NCBI RefSeq assembly: GCF_004114935.1
Contig: NZ_CP022221.1
Span: 7,275,001-7,339,000 of the forward strand
Length of the DNA stretch: 64,000 nt
Direction of reading: 5' to 3'
From: Bradyrhizobium zhanjiangense
GTDB lineage: Bacteria; Pseudomonadota; Alphaproteobacteria; Rhizobiales; Xanthobacteraceae
Positions 49,775-59,441 of the stretch are shown here, piece by piece; position 1 is the first letter of the stretch; each line of letters starts with the position of its first letter. Below the pieces are notes generated by a model. The model searched no databases. It had not been told where the DNA came from and saw only the letters and a program-made list of their open reading frames with translations. The position numbers and the translations under genes were made by a program.

Positions 49775-50656
49775 CTAGAGACCTGTGGAGGCGCCGGCTT
49801 CGACACCCGCCTCCACCTCCATCTCGACCTCGGTGACGGAGAACAGATCCTGCACCGGCTCGACGGTCCAGGGCATATGCTTGGCGCGGGCGGCCGCGAC
49901 GGGGGCGAAGAAGCGGCGGTGGTGGATGGAGGGGCCGAGGCGGTCGAGGGCGTCGAGATGCTCGGGCACGGCGTAACCCTTGTGCTGCTCGAAGCCGTAG
50001 CCGGGGCAGTCTTGCGCCAGCGCGCACATCAGCCGGTCGCGCGTGACCTTGGCGACGATGGATGCCGCCGCAATCGACAGCACGATGCCATCGCCGCCGA
50101 TCACGGCCTCGCAGTCGCATTCCGTATCGAGTCGGTCGCGGCCGTCGACGAAGACGTGGCGCGGCGTCTCGGGCAACGCCACCACGGCACGCTTCAGTGC
50201 CCACAGCGAGGCGCGCAGGATGTTGTCGCGGTCGATCCGCGCGGGCGAAGCCACGACAACCGAGACCTGCGCGCTGGCGCAGATCTTGTCGAACAGCTTT
50301 TCGCGCTCCTCTACCGTCAGCCGCTTGGAATCGTCGATGCCACGCGGAATGCGGTTGGGATCAAGGATCACGGCCGCCGCCACCACGGGGCCGGCCAGCG
50401 GGCCGCGGCCGGCCTCGTCGCAGCCCGCGACCGGCCAGACGCCGCGCTTGATCAGCGCGCGCTCGCGGCGGAAGCTCGGCGGCGCTACGGCGATGATGCC
50501 TTTCGGGCCCTCACTCTTGCCGGCTAAAGCCTCAACCTCCGACGGCTTGGCTTCCGGCGTCTTGGCTTCCGAGGCCTTGGCAGGCGCGGCCTTCTTCGCA
50601 CCGTTCTTTTTTGGCGCGTCTTTGGCCGGCTTCTTGGCGGACTTGTCTCGAATCAT
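49775..50656 (-). CDS. rnhB: Ribonuclease HII with basic N-terminal extension
   Basis: A 293-residue RNase HII that removes ribonucleotides from DNA-RNA hybrids. The catalytic site is visible: Asp80 and Glu81 in [14 protein letters not shown], then FVDGRDRL and the [14 protein letters not shown] block. RNase HII is usually 200-230 residues. Here about 70 residues of Lys/Ala/Pro/Glu-rich sequence precede the core, similar in make-up to the ppdK extension. Start ATG 50656 is used; ATG 50692 is upstream. Confidence 0.93.
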   Translation of the reverse strand: MIRDKSAKKPAKDAPKKNGAKKAAPAKASEAKTPEAKPSEVEALAGKSEGPKGIIAVAPPSFRRERALIKRGVWPVAGCDEAGRGPLAGPVVAAAVILDPNRIPRGIDDSKRLTVEEREKLFDKICASAQVSVVVASPARIDRDNILRASLWALKRAVVALPETPRHVFVDGRDRLDTECDCEAVIGGDGIVLSIAAASIVAKVTRDRLMCALAQDCPGYGFEQHKGYAVPEHLDALDRLGPSIHHRRFFAPVAAARAKHMPWTVEPVQDLFSVTEVEMEVEAGVEAGASTGL

Positions 50657-50733
50657 GGCCGGGATCGTGCGCAAGGGACTTCGCCAGCGCAACTAGGAAC
50701 CCCAGATAATTCCCGTTATTCAGATGAGCCGCC

Positions 50734-51189
50734 CTACTCCGCCAGATGTACCCGCCGGTCATCGCCGACATCGATGCCGGGCGCGACCACAACCTCCCAC
50801 GGATGGCCGTCGGGGTCCGTGAAATAACCTGCATAGCCGCCGTAATCGGTCTCGTGCGCGGCTTTCAGCAGCGCTGCGCCCTTGTCGACAGCGAAAGCCA
50901 GCACCGCATCGACCTCCGCGCGCGTCCGGCAGTTCCAAGCGAGCGTCACCCCACGAAAGGTCGACGGCCTCGGATTGTCCGGCAACGCCGCCTCGGCGGC
51001 GAGTTGATCCCAGGGATACAAGGCGAGCACCGGACCACCGGTATCGTAGAAGGCGACCGCCTCACCGGTCGCCTTCAGCCGGCGCGAGAAACCCAGCGCG
51101 TCGTAGAAAGCGATGCTGGCGCGGATGTCGCTGACACCGAGCGTGATGACGGTCAGCCGCGGCACCGGCACGGTGAGTTCCCTAACCAT
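50734..51189 (-). CDS. VOC (glyoxalase/dioxygenase fold) family protein
   Basis: A 151-residue VOC protein with two paired beta-alpha-beta-beta-beta modules. It starts ITLGVSDIRASIAFYDALGF, and the second module ends GYFTDPDGHPWEVVVAP. The family covers glyoxalases, dioxygenases and resistance proteins; the reaction here is unknown. The start at 51189 has GAGGGG upstream; the ORF from 51375 is the radical SAM gene in another frame. It lies 23 bp after the radical SAM gene. Confidence 0.88.
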   Translation of the reverse strand: MVRELTVPVPRLTVITLGVSDIRASIAFYDALGFSRRLKATGEAVAFYDTGGPVLALYPWDQLAAEAALPDNPRPSTFRGVTLAWNCRTRAEVDAVLAFAVDKGAALLKAAHETDYGGYAGYFTDPDGHPWEVVVAPGIDVGDDRRVHLAE

Positions 51190-51212
51190 GCTACCCCTCG
51201 TCCACTTCCCGA

Positions 51213-52388
51213 TCAGAACAGGCTGAGCTGATCGCCGTTCCGCTTCGGCCGCGCGAAGTGATCCGTGGTCAGCTTGGAGCGCCGTTTGTTGAGGCCGAGC
51301 CTGTCGCAGGCGATCTCGAAGCGGCGGCCGATGGTCCAAGCCATCGGGCCGGTTCCCTTCATCCGCTCGCCCCATTTCGCATCGTAGTCACGGCCGCCGC
51401 GCATGTCGCGGATTAGCGTGAAGACGTGGCGATAACGGTCCGGATAGTTCGCCATCAGCCATTCGCGGAACAGATCGCGCACCTCGAGCGGCAGCCGCAG
51501 CAGCACGTAGGAGGCTTCCTTGACGCCGGCATGGGCTGCGGCATCGAGGATGCGCTCTATCTCGGAATCGTTCAGCGCGGGGATCACAGGTGCGACCATC
51601 ACCGTGGTCGGAATGCCGGCCTCCGAGAGCTGCCTGAGCGCCTCCAGCCGCTTCGGCGGCGTGGAGGCCCGCGGCTCCATGGTGCGCGCAAGTTTTGGGT
51701 CGAGTGACGTCACCGAGATCGCGACCTTGGCGAGGTTGCGCTTGGCCATGCGCGCGAGAACGTCGATGTCGCGCACCACCAGCGCCGACTTGGTGACGAT
51801 GCCGACGGGATGGCCGGTGCGCTCCAGCACTTCGAGAATGCCGCGCATGATTTTGCGCTCACGCTCGATTGGCTGATAGGGATCGGTATTGGTGCCGATC
51901 GCGATCATCCGCGGCTCGTAGCCTGAGGCTGCGAGCTCCTTCTCGAGCAGCGCCGGCGCCTCGGGCTTCACGAACAGCTTCGACTCGAAGTCGAGCCCGG
52001 GCGACAGCCCGAGATAGGCGTGGGTCGGCCGCGCGAAGCAATAGACGCAGCCGTGCTCGCAGCCGCGATAGGGATTGATCGAGCGGTCGAAGCCGATGTC
52101 GGGGGAATCGTTGCGGGTGATCACCTTGCGTGAGGTATCGACGGCGACCGTGGTCTTGAACGGCGGCAGCTCCTCCAGGCTCTGCCAGCCATCGTCGAAG
52201 GCGACGCGCGCCTCGGCCTCATAGCGGCCGCTGGCATTGGACTGGGCACCCCGCCCTCGCCGGCGCGCACGGTCGATGGCGACGCCAAGCTCGGGAAAAT
52301 CGGCAGGAAAATCAGAAGGCGCACCCGCCGGCTCGGAGGGCGCCGTGACCGGCGGGTGCTTGAGGGCACGAGAAGATGCTCGACTCAT
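51213..52388 (-). CDS. Radical SAM protein, PA0069/SplB-like family
   Basis: A 391-residue radical SAM protein with the cluster motif C-x3-C-x2-C at Cys110, Cys114 and Cys117 (RGCEHGCVYC). The GTNTDPYQPIER and ITKSALVVRDIDVL segments match the PA0069 (COG1533-like) group. The reaction is not known; related SplB repairs DNA photoproducts but that function cannot be assumed here. The protein ends with a basic tail (DHFARPKRNGDQLSLF). It precedes the VOC gene by 23 bp, same strand. Confidence 0.9.
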   Translation of the reverse strand: MSRASSRALKHPPVTAPSEPAGAPSDFPADFPELGVAIDRARRRGRGAQSNASGRYEAEARVAFDDGWQSLEELPPFKTTVAVDTSRKVITRNDSPDIGFDRSINPYRGCEHGCVYCFARPTHAYLGLSPGLDFESKLFVKPEAPALLEKELAASGYEPRMIAIGTNTDPYQPIERERKIMRGILEVLERTGHPVGIVTKSALVVRDIDVLARMAKRNLAKVAISVTSLDPKLARTMEPRASTPPKRLEALRQLSEAGIPTTVMVAPVIPALNDSEIERILDAAAHAGVKEASYVLLRLPLEVRDLFREWLMANYPDRYRHVFTLIRDMRGGRDYDAKWGERMKGTGPMAWTIGRRFEIACDRLGLNKRRSKLTTDHFARPKRNGDQLSLF

Positions 52389-52597
52389 GAAGCCAACATA
52401 GCACCCGAACGGAACAAATCAAGAACAAGAACAAAAAACGCGAAAACAACCCCATGCACAGTAGCGCTGCCCAAACTTCGGGCGCGCGCCCTTGACCTCA
52501 CGCAACACCGGTGCCGCGGCGATCCCGTTTCATGAAAAGGGATCAATCGCTCCGGAACAATGTTGGTGACGATCGCTGGGTGAAGGTCGGCAAGAAC

Positions 52598-55012
52598 ATG
52601 ACAAGTCAACGACAATTGCGCGACGCGAGCAGCGAACTCGATCTCCTCGATCGCTACTGGCGTGCCGCCAACTATCTCTCCGTCGGGCAAATCTATCTCC
52701 TCGACAATCCGCTGCTGCGCGAGCCGCTGCGGCCCGAGCACATCAAGCCGCGCCTGCTCGGCCATTGGGGCACGACGCCCGGTTTGAACTTCATCTATGC
52801 CCATCTCAATCGCGTCATCCGGGCGCTTGACCTCAACGTGATCTACGTCTGCGGCCCCGGCCATGGCGGCCCGGGCATGGTCGCCAACACCTACCTGGAA
52901 GGCAGCTACAGCGAGATCTATCCCGACATCGCCCGGGATGCGGACGGATTGCGCAAGCTGTTCAGGCAGTTCTCTTTCCCCGGCGGCATTCCGAGCCATG
53001 CGGCGCCGGAAACGCCGGGCTCGATCCACGAGGGCGGCGAGCTCGGCTATGCCCTGGTGCACGCCTATGGCGCAGCATTCGACAATCCCGACCTCATCGT
53101 CGCCTGCGTCGTCGGCGACGGCGAGGCCGAAACCGGCCCGCTCGCGGCGTCCTGGCACTCCAACAAGTTCCTCAACCCTGCCCATGACGGCGCGGTGCTT
53201 CCGATTCTGCATCTCAACGGCTACAAGATCGCCAACCCAACCGTGCTCGGGCGGATGCGGGACGACGAGATCCGCGATCTCTTCCGCGGGCTCGGCCACG
53301 AGCCGCTGTTCGTCGCGGGCGACGATCCCAAATTGATGCACCAGGCCATGGCGGATGCGCTCGACGTTGCGCTCGCCAGCATCCGTTCGATCCAGCAGCA
53401 CGCCCGCGATGGGCGCAGAAACGTCGAGCGGCCGCGCTGGCCGATGATCGTGCTGCGCAGCCCCAAGGGCTGGACCGGCCCGAAGGAGGTCGACGGCAAG
53501 AAGGTCGAAGGTTTTTGGCGCGCGCATCAGGTGCCCGTTGCGAGCTGCCGCGAGAATCCCGCGCATCTGAAGCTGCTCGAAGACTGGATGCGCAGCTATG
53601 AGCCGGACAAGTTGTTCGACGCCGGCGGCGCGTTCATTCCCGAGCTTCAGGCACTGGCGCCCGAAGGCCAGCGGCGGATGGGCGCCAATCCGCATGCCAA
53701 TGGCGGGCTGTTGAAAAAAGAGCTGAAGCTGCCGGACTTCCGCAGCTTCGCAATCGAGGTGCCGCAGCCCGGCGGCATGGTGGCGGAAGCCACGCGCGAG
53801 CTCGGCAAATTCCTGCGCGACGTCGTCCGCCTCAATGCCGAGGCGCGCAACTTCCGCATCATGGGCCCGGACGAGACGGCATCAAACCGGCTCGATGCGG
53901 TGTTCGAGACGACCGAACGGGTGTGGATGGAGCCGATCGAATCTTACGACGTGCATCTCGCGCAGGACGGCCGCGTGATGGAGGTCCTCAGCGAACATCT
54001 CTGCCAGGGCTGGCTCGAAGGCTATCTGCTGACCGGCAGGCACGGCTTGTTCTCCTGCTATGAGGCCTTCATCCACATCGTGGATTCCATGTTCAACCAG
54101 CACGCCAAATGGCTGAAGGTGACGCGCGATCTGCCCTGGCGGCGCCCGATCGCCTCACTCAACTATCTCCTGACCTCGCATGTCTGGCGCCAGGACCATA
54201 ACGGCTTCAGCCATCAGGACCCTGGTTTCGTCGATCTCGTCGCCAACAAAAAGGCCGATATCGTCCGGATCTATTTCCCGCCTGATACCAACACGCTGCT
54301 GTGGATCGCCGATCATTGCCTGCGCACCTACAACCGCATCAACGTGATCGTCGCCGGCAAGCAGCCGGCGCCGCAATGGCTGTCGATGCAGGAGGCGGCC
54401 ACGCATTGCGATGCCGGCATCGGCATCTGGACCTGGGCGGGCACGGAGGACACAAACGCAGAGCCCGACGTGGTGATGGCCTGCGCCGGCGATGTACCGA
54501 CACTGGAGACGCTCGCCGCCGTCGACCTCTTGCACACGGCGCTGCCCGACCTGAAGATCCGCGTCGTCAACGTCGTCGACCTCATGACGCTGCAGCCGAA
54601 GGAGCAGCATCCGCACGGTCTGTCCGACCGCGATTTCGACAGCCTGTTCACATCGGACAAGCCGGTCATCTTCGCCTATCACGGCTATCCTTATCTCATT
54701 CACCGGCTGACCTATAACCGCACCAACCATGCCGGCATGCATGTGCGCGGATTCGCCGAGGAAGGAACCACGACGACGCCGTTCGACATGGTCGTGCTCA
54801 ACGAGCTCGACCGCTACCATCTCGCCATCGAGGCGATCGAGCGCGTGCCGGGGCTTGCGACCAGGGCTGCGCAGGTCAAGCAACAGTTCCGCGACAAGCT
54901 GATCAAACATTCCCGCTATGTCCGCGAGCATGGCGAGGACATGCCTGAGGTCCGCGATTGGGTCTGGCCAAACAGCGCCGGCGGCAACACGCCGGCCAAA
55001 GCCGGCGACTGA
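52598..55012 (+). CDS. xfp: Phosphoketolase (Xfp family)
   Basis: A thiamine diphosphate enzyme cleaving xylulose 5-phosphate (or fructose 6-phosphate) with phosphate to acetyl phosphate plus glyceraldehyde 3-phosphate (or erythrose 4-phosphate). Typical blocks: [18 protein letters not shown] near the start, [19 protein letters not shown], and ThDP-binding [19 protein letters not shown]. The start is unclear: ATG 52598 gives 804 residues, near the family length of about 790. ATG 52532 would add 22. It is 4 bp from ackA, so it forms one operon. Confidence 0.94.
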   Translation: MTSQRQLRDASSELDLLDRYWRAANYLSVGQIYLLDNPLLREPLRPEHIKPRLLGHWGTTPGLNFIYAHLNRVIRALDLNVIYVCGPGHGGPGMVANTYLEGSYSEIYPDIARDADGLRKLFRQFSFPGGIPSHAAPETPGSIHEGGELGYALVHAYGAAFDNPDLIVACVVGDGEAETGPLAASWHSNKFLNPAHDGAVLPILHLNGYKIANPTVLGRMRDDEIRDLFRGLGHEPLFVAGDDPKLMHQAMADALDVALASIRSIQQHARDGRRNVERPRWPMIVLRSPKGWTGPKEVDGKKVEGFWRAHQVPVASCRENPAHLKLLEDWMRSYEPDKLFDAGGAFIPELQALAPEGQRRMGANPHANGGLLKKELKLPDFRSFAIEVPQPGGMVAEATRELGKFLRDVVRLNAEARNFRIMGPDETASNRLDAVFETTERVWMEPIESYDVHLAQDGRVMEVLSEHLCQGWLEGYLLTGRHGLFSCYEAFIHIVDSMFNQHAKWLKVTRDLPWRRPIASLNYLLTSHVWRQDHNGFSHQDPGFVDLVANKKADIVRIYFPPDTNTLLWIADHCLRTYNRINVIVAGKQPAPQWLSMQEAATHCDAGIGIWTWAGTEDTNAEPDVVMACAGDVPTLETLAAVDLLHTALPDLKIRVVNVVDLMTLQPKEQHPHGLSDRDFDSLFTSDKPVIFAYHGYPYLIHRLTYNRTNHAGMHVRGFAEEGTTTTPFDMVVLNELDRYHLAIEAIERVPGLATRAAQVKQQFRDKLIKHSRYVREHGEDMPEVRDWVWPNSAGGNTPAKAGD

Positions 55013-55016
55013 AGCC

Positions 55017-56219
55017 ATGTCGGATACCGTCCTTGTGCTCAACTCGGGATCATCGAGCATCAAGTTCGGCCTGTTCGAGCTGCCGGCGTCCGGCCCCGAC
55101 CTGCTCTGCAACGGCTTGCTCGACGAGCACGAGGCAGCGCCCCGGCTCGTGGTGAAGAGCCCAGCGGGCGAGACAATGTTCGAGGCGCGGAAGGACGCAT
55201 CCGATACGAACAGTGGTCATCTGTTCGCCGAGGTGCTGGCGTTCATCGACGAGCGTTTTGGCGAGCATCGTCTGCGCGCCATCGGTTACCGCATCGTCCA
55301 CGGCGGTCCGGATTACTCCGGCCCGGTCGAACTGACGGACGACGTCTACGCCAAGCTGGCGGCGCTGACGCCGCTGGCTCCGCTGCATCAGCCGCGTTGC
55401 CTCGAGCCGGTTCGCACCATCCAGGCGATCCGCCCCGGTCTGACGCAGATCGCCTGCTTCGACACCGCCTTTCATCACAGCATGGCCCAGCCCGCGAGCC
55501 GTTTCGCCATTCCGAGGCGCTATGAGGAGCGCGGCGTCCGGCGCTACGGGTTTCACGGCCTCTCCTTCGAATATGTCGCGGGGCGCCTCGCGGCAATCGC
55601 GCCGCAGCTCGTCGCAAAGCGCACCGTCATCGCGCATCTGGGCAACGGGGCGAGCCTTTGCGCGCTGCGCGATGGCCGCAGCGTCGACACCACGATGGGA
55701 CTGACACCGCTCGATGGCCTCGTGATGGGGACGCGCTGCGGCGCCATCGATCCCGGCGTGCTGCTCTATCTGCAACAGCACCAGAACATGTCCAGCGAGG
55801 ATATACAGCATCTGCTCTACAACGAGTCCGGCCTGCGCGGCGTCTCCGGCATCTCCGCGGACATGCGCACGCTGCTCGCAAGCAGCGAGGCTGCGGCACG
55901 GGAGGCGGTCGATCTGTTCGTTTTCCGAGCGGCGCAGGAGATCGCGATGATGGCGACCACGCTTGAAGGATTGGACTGCCTGGTGTTCACCGGCGGCATC
56001 GGCGAGCATGCGAAGGAGATCCGCAGCGCGATCGGCGAACGTCTTAGCTGGCTCGGTGTGAGCATCGATGCCGCGGCGAATGATGCCGCGCGCGAGCGCA
56101 TCAGCGGGGGCGATAGCGCTGTTGAGGTGTTCGTCATTCCAACGAATGAGGAACTAACGATCGCGCGGCATTGTGCGGCGGTGCTGCAGACAATAGAGTC
56201 TTATCCGATTAGCCCGTGA
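55017..56219 (+). CDS. ackA: Acetate kinase
   Basis: A 400-residue ASKHA-fold kinase that converts acetyl phosphate and ADP into acetate and ATP. The N-terminal VLNSGSSSIKF phosphate loop, RRYGFHGLSFEYV and the ATP-binding HLGNGASLCAL and FTGGIGEHAKEIR regions are intact. It uses the acetyl phosphate made by the phosphoketolase just upstream. The start is 4 bases after the xfp stop. Confidence 0.96.
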   Translation: MSDTVLVLNSGSSSIKFGLFELPASGPDLLCNGLLDEHEAAPRLVVKSPAGETMFEARKDASDTNSGHLFAEVLAFIDERFGEHRLRAIGYRIVHGGPDYSGPVELTDDVYAKLAALTPLAPLHQPRCLEPVRTIQAIRPGLTQIACFDTAFHHSMAQPASRFAIPRRYEERGVRRYGFHGLSFEYVAGRLAAIAPQLVAKRTVIAHLGNGASLCALRDGRSVDTTMGLTPLDGLVMGTRCGAIDPGVLLYLQQHQNMSSEDIQHLLYNESGLRGVSGISADMRTLLASSEAAAREAVDLFVFRAAQEIAMMATTLEGLDCLVFTGGIGEHAKEIRSAIGERLSWLGVSIDAAANDAARERISGGDSAVEVFVIPTNEELTIARHCAAVLQTIESYPISP

Positions 56220-56231
56220 TGGCCGCCAATC

Positions 56232-56296
56232 CGTCATTGCGAGCAATCCAGACTGGCGGCGGGACTCTGGATTGCTTCGCTCCGCTCGCAATGACG
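56232..56296. repeat. Repeat, 'CGTCATTGCGAG' family, copy 4 (short)
   Basis: A shortened copy: CCGTCATTGCGAGCAATCC then GGATTGCTTCGCTCCG and CTCGCAATGACGACG. The left GAAGC block is missing. Confidence 0.85.
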
Positions 56297-56350
56297 ACGA
56301 ATGCGGCAAAGCAACGCATCACAACGCACCGGCGATTATGCGGCGACAAC

Positions 56351-56412
56351 CCCTCACCGAAGTGAGCTTGTGTCGACCAGCGTCGCCGCCCTCTCCCACA
56401 AGGGGAGAGGGC
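56351..56412. repeat. 'CTCTCCC' family hairpin repeat
   Basis: CCCTCACCGAAGTGAGC and CCGCCCTCTCCCACAAGGGG with GAGAGGGC. It is between ackA and the convergent DUF155 gene. Confidence 0.6.
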
Positions 56413-56451
56413 ACAGTAACGCGTCTCGCTCGCGAACAAAATTCAGCTTGG

Positions 56452-57291
56452 CTAATGCGTCCCCGACCATATCTGAAAGCACCCGATCGCGACCTCGATC
56501 ACGATCAGCACCACCACCGCGATTTCGAGGCGGAGCGAGCGCTGGGTGTCGATGATGTCGGTCAATGCGTTGGCGGTCTCCGACACCGCTGTGAGCTTGC
56601 GCTCGAGCGTGTCGAGGCGCTCCTTCAGCTCATACTCGTCCTCGAGACGAGCATAGAGCCGGTCGAGCTCGGGCTTCTCCCAGAGCACGTCGGGTTTCTC
56701 GGCGACGGCAACACGGCCCGCGACACGCTGCTGGACAAGAAGCGCATTGCCGATCAGCTGTAAAATGCCCTTGCGCCGCCGCGGCGTGCGGCCGCGCTCG
56801 GCTAGCTCCCGTGCAAACGGCTCGATCACGTCGAAGACCGCCGCGACGCGCCGCTCGTCGCGGGCGAGCGACGTGCTCTTGGCGAGCGCATCCGCGATCA
56901 GGAGCAGCCGGTCGTCGGAGAATTTGGCGAGGCAGATCGGCCCGCCCGGCTGGATCGCCTCGACATTCTCGTCCTTGCAGAGCTGCGCCTGCGCGGTCTC
57001 TTCCTCATGAGGACTGAGCTCGCCGATCACCCGCGGCTTCAGGCTGTCGATCAGCACCTTCTCCTCCGAGGGCAGAAGACCGATCAGCACCACGACGCCG
57101 TAGCGGAAAATCACGACAAGTCCGGCGTGGACGCGGAAGGCAGCCGGCGTCGAGGAGACCAGCGTGCCGATCTCGAGGCCGGAGGCATTGATGCGGTCGC
57201 CCAACATCAGCGCGCGAACCCGCAGGGTCGGCGCGGCGTCCTGCTTCGGCGTTGCTGCCGTCGCGTTGACGGCGAGTTGATCGGCATTCAT
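56452..57291 (-). CDS. RMD1/DUF155 family protein
   Basis: A 279-residue DUF155 (RMND1/Sif2-like) protein. The core (about 25-225) begins VRALMLGDRINASGLE and includes a VVVLIGLLPSEE strand. A C-terminal transmembrane helix (about 257-275, EIAVVVLIVIEVAIGCF) follows a coiled segment. Mitochondrial relatives are membrane-tethered translation factors; the bacterial role is unclear. ATG 57291 fits the family. Confidence 0.88.
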   Translation of the reverse strand: MNADQLAVNATAATPKQDAAPTLRVRALMLGDRINASGLEIGTLVSSTPAAFRVHAGLVVIFRYGVVVLIGLLPSEEKVLIDSLKPRVIGELSPHEEETAQAQLCKDENVEAIQPGGPICLAKFSDDRLLLIADALAKSTSLARDERRVAAVFDVIEPFARELAERGRTPRRRKGILQLIGNALLVQQRVAGRVAVAEKPDVLWEKPELDRLYARLEDEYELKERLDTLERKLTAVSETANALTDIIDTQRSLRLEIAVVVLIVIEVAIGCFQIWSGTH

Positions 57292-57630
57292 GCAAAGCCT
57301 CCGTCAGCACCAATCAGCGCCCAAGTCAGCACCCAAGTCGCACATCGTTCCCGTTCGACGGTTGGTTGCATCCCATCCTCTCCTTGGACGGTTGCGAACT
57401 GCCCTGCGCCGCGCAACATCATCGTCGGGCTCCGGGTTAATACGGGCCGGACGAGCTTGTGCCGAAACATTCGACCAAAATACCATCCCGCGCGCGACAC
57501 ATTTGGTTGCGAGTTTACCATTGCATGCCGAAGCCCCGCCGAAAAAGTTGCACTCGGCAACGCCACGTGTTTATGACAACATCATGAAAAGCTACGCTTC
57601 TTCCGAAGTGCAGATATTGAAGCTTCAATC
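57292..57630. other. Intergenic region with no convincing gene
   Basis: 339 bases, less GC-rich toward 57560-57625. It contains a small direct repeat CAGCNCCCAAGTC near 57315-57343. A + frame of 115 residues spans it but lacks codon bias and family character. It probably holds divergent promoters. Confidence 0.5.
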
Positions 57631-58206
57631 ATGCTGAGCGTCATCATTCCGACCGAAGGCGTCGAGCAGACGGCAGTCGCAACGCTGGCCGCGCTCGTCC
57701 CCGGCGCCGCGGCGGGCATCATCCGGGAAGTGCTCCTGGTCGACGGCACCCGCAACGGCGTCATCGAGCGCGTCGCCGACGTCGCAGGTTGCCGCTTCAT
57801 CGGCTTCGAGGGCTCTTCGCAAGGGGCCGCGCGCGCCGCCGGCGCCCTCCAGGCCCGTTCGCCGTGGCTGATGTTCCTCCCCGCTGGCGCGGTGCTGGAA
57901 ACCGGCTGGATCGAGGAGACCACCCAGTTCATCCAGGCCGTCTCGAGCAGCGGCCGCGATCGAGCGGCGGTGTTTCGCTATGCGCGCTCGCCCTACGCCG
58001 ACACCGGGCTCGGCGACATCCTCCGCGCCGTGGCGCGCAAGCTCGTCGGCCCGTTTGGCGATCAGGGGCTTTTGATCGCGCGCGATCATTATGACCGGAT
58101 CGGCGGCTACCCGCCGCAGGCCCGCCGGTCCGAGGCACGGCTGCTCCGGCGGCTCGGCCGCTCGTCCCGGACCATGTTGCGCAGCCGGATCGTCATGGTC
58201 GGCTGA
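57631..58206 (+). CDS. Short glycosyltransferase family 2-like protein
   Basis: A 191-residue protein opening LSVIIPTEGVEQTAVATL, typical of GT-A (GT2) transferases, with a DG (residues 37-38) where the nucleotide-sugar Asp normally lies and a SPWLMFLPAGAVLETGW segment. GT2 domains usually exceed 220 residues, and the usual DXD is not clear (FLPAG at that place). It may be a degenerate or scaffold-type GT2. ATG 57631 has no clear Shine-Dalgarno. Confidence 0.75.
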   Translation: MLSVIIPTEGVEQTAVATLAALVPGAAAGIIREVLLVDGTRNGVIERVADVAGCRFIGFEGSSQGAARAAGALQARSPWLMFLPAGAVLETGWIEETTQFIQAVSSSGRDRAAVFRYARSPYADTGLGDILRAVARKLVGPFGDQGLLIARDHYDRIGGYPPQARRSEARLLRRLGRSSRTMLRSRIVMVG

Positions 58207-58214
58207 AGCCTCCA

Positions 58215-58256
58215 ATACTTGCCAAAGTCAAATAATTGTTTGACAATGGCAAGTAT
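58215..58256. promoter_or_regulatory. 42-bp palindromic operator upstream of the MarR-GNAT gene
   Basis: Outer arms ATACTTGCCA / TGGCAAGTAT are perfect. The inner part pairs GTCAAA with TTTGAC. In total 18 of 21 base pairs are symmetric. It ends 11 bp before the start codon, overlapping the ribosome-binding region, as expected for MarR-type autoregulation. Confidence 0.75.
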
Positions 58257-58267
58257 CGAGGTGACCC

Positions 58268-59197
58268 ATGTCCTTTGAAGCTACCGACGACCACATCGGA
58301 GCGGTCCGCGCCTTCAACCGCTTCTATACCCGCAAGCTTGGTGTGCTCGACCAGCACCTTGGAAAGAGCCCGTTTTCGCTCAGCGAGGCCCGGGTGCTCT
58401 ATGAACTCGCGCATCGCGACGACCTGGCAGCCAAAGAGATCGGAAACGAGCTTGGTCTTGACCCCGGCTATCTCAGCCGCATCGTACAGAGCTTCGACGA
58501 AAAGGGGCTGATCACGCGAAGACCCCTGCCCGCAGATCGCAGGCAATACCAGCTCAGCCTCACCGCCAAGGGCCGCCAGGCCTTCGCCAAGCTGAACCTA
58601 GGCTCGCAAAACGACGTTGCCGCCATGCTGGCTCAGCTTTCGGCCAGCGATGCAACGCGGCTCACGCAGGCTATGGCGACCATCGAGGCTGTGCTGGAGC
58701 AACGTCGAAGCCAGCCCGCGGCTTTCATGCTGCGCAGCCATCGCGTCGGTGACATGGGCTGGGTCATCTCCCGACAGGCCGCCGCCTACGCCGCGGATTA
58801 CAACTGGGATATCAGCTACGAGGCGCTGGTCGCCGAGATCTGTGCACAGTTCATCAGAAACTACGACGCCGCGCGCGAGCACTGCTGGATCGCGGAAGTA
58901 GCTGGCGAGCCGGTCGGCTCGATCTTTCTGGTCAAGGCCTCGGATGAGATCGCCAAGCTGCGCCTCTTGCAGGTGGAGAAGAAAGCACGAGGGCTCGGTG
59001 TCGGCCGCGCACTGGTCGAGCAATGCATCCAAGGCGCACGCGAGAGGGGCTACAGCAAGATGACGCTGTGGACGCAGAGCATCCTCGTCGCCGCGCGCAG
59101 CATCTATCAAAGTGCAGGCTTCAAGCTCGTGAAGGAAGAGAAGCACCACAGCTTCGGTGCCGATCTGGTCGGCGAGACCTGGGAGCTGGATCTCTGA
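58268..59197 (+). CDS. MarR regulator fused to a GNAT acetyltransferase
   Basis: A 309-residue two-domain protein. MarR winged helix is at about 1-145 (LAAKEIGNELGLDPGYLSR recognition region, wing with RRQYQLSLT). A GNAT domain is at about 155-309, with the acetyl-CoA motif RGLGVG at 241-246 and AARSIYQSAGFK near the end. It may bind DNA and acetylate a small substrate, or sense the acetyl donor. GAGG lies 6 bases before the ATG. The strong palindrome upstream implies autoregulation. Confidence 0.9.
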   Translation: MSFEATDDHIGAVRAFNRFYTRKLGVLDQHLGKSPFSLSEARVLYELAHRDDLAAKEIGNELGLDPGYLSRIVQSFDEKGLITRRPLPADRRQYQLSLTAKGRQAFAKLNLGSQNDVAAMLAQLSASDATRLTQAMATIEAVLEQRRSQPAAFMLRSHRVGDMGWVISRQAAAYAADYNWDISYEALVAEICAQFIRNYDAAREHCWIAEVAGEPVGSIFLVKASDEIAKLRLLQVEKKARGLGVGRALVEQCIQGARERGYSKMTLWTQSILVAARSIYQSAGFKLVKEEKHHSFGADLVGETWELDL

Positions 59198-59227
59198 TCT
59201 CGCAGCGGGCGGCATGCGCATGATTGC

Positions 59228-59295
59228 GCCCTCTCCCCTTGCGGGAGAGGGCATCTCCGCTGGCGGATACGAACTCGGTTGGGTGAGGGTCTCTC
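59228..59295. repeat. 'CCCTCTCCCCTTGCGGGAGAGG' repeat
   Basis: CGCCCTCTCCCCTTGCGGG, AGAGGGC and later GGGTGAGGGTCTCTCG; member of the CTCTCCCGC family, adjoining the repeat at 59312. Confidence 0.65.
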
Positions 59296-59311
59296 GCCGC
59301 GAGTCTGGAAT

Positions 59312-59402
59312 CGTAGGGTGGGCAAAGGCGCATTAGCGCCGTGCCCACCGATCTAGCATTGCGACAGGAGTGGTGGGCACGCTTCGCTTTGCCCACCTAC
59401 GA
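59312..59402. repeat. Repeat, 'CGTAGGGTGGGCAAAGGCG' family, copy 2
   Basis: CGTAGGGTGGGCAAAGGCGC, GCCGTGCCCACC, then GTGGGCACGCTTCGC and TTTGCCCACCTACG. It has the same design as 42218-42315 with one base lost at the right end. Confidence 0.85.
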
Positions 59403-59441
59403 TACTGATGGTGTGGAGAGACGCCGGAGAGCTATCCGTGC

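Noticed and set aside
57290..57637. 115-residue open frame in the DUF155-GT2 gap
   Set aside because: No ribosome site, poor codon bias and no recognisable domain.
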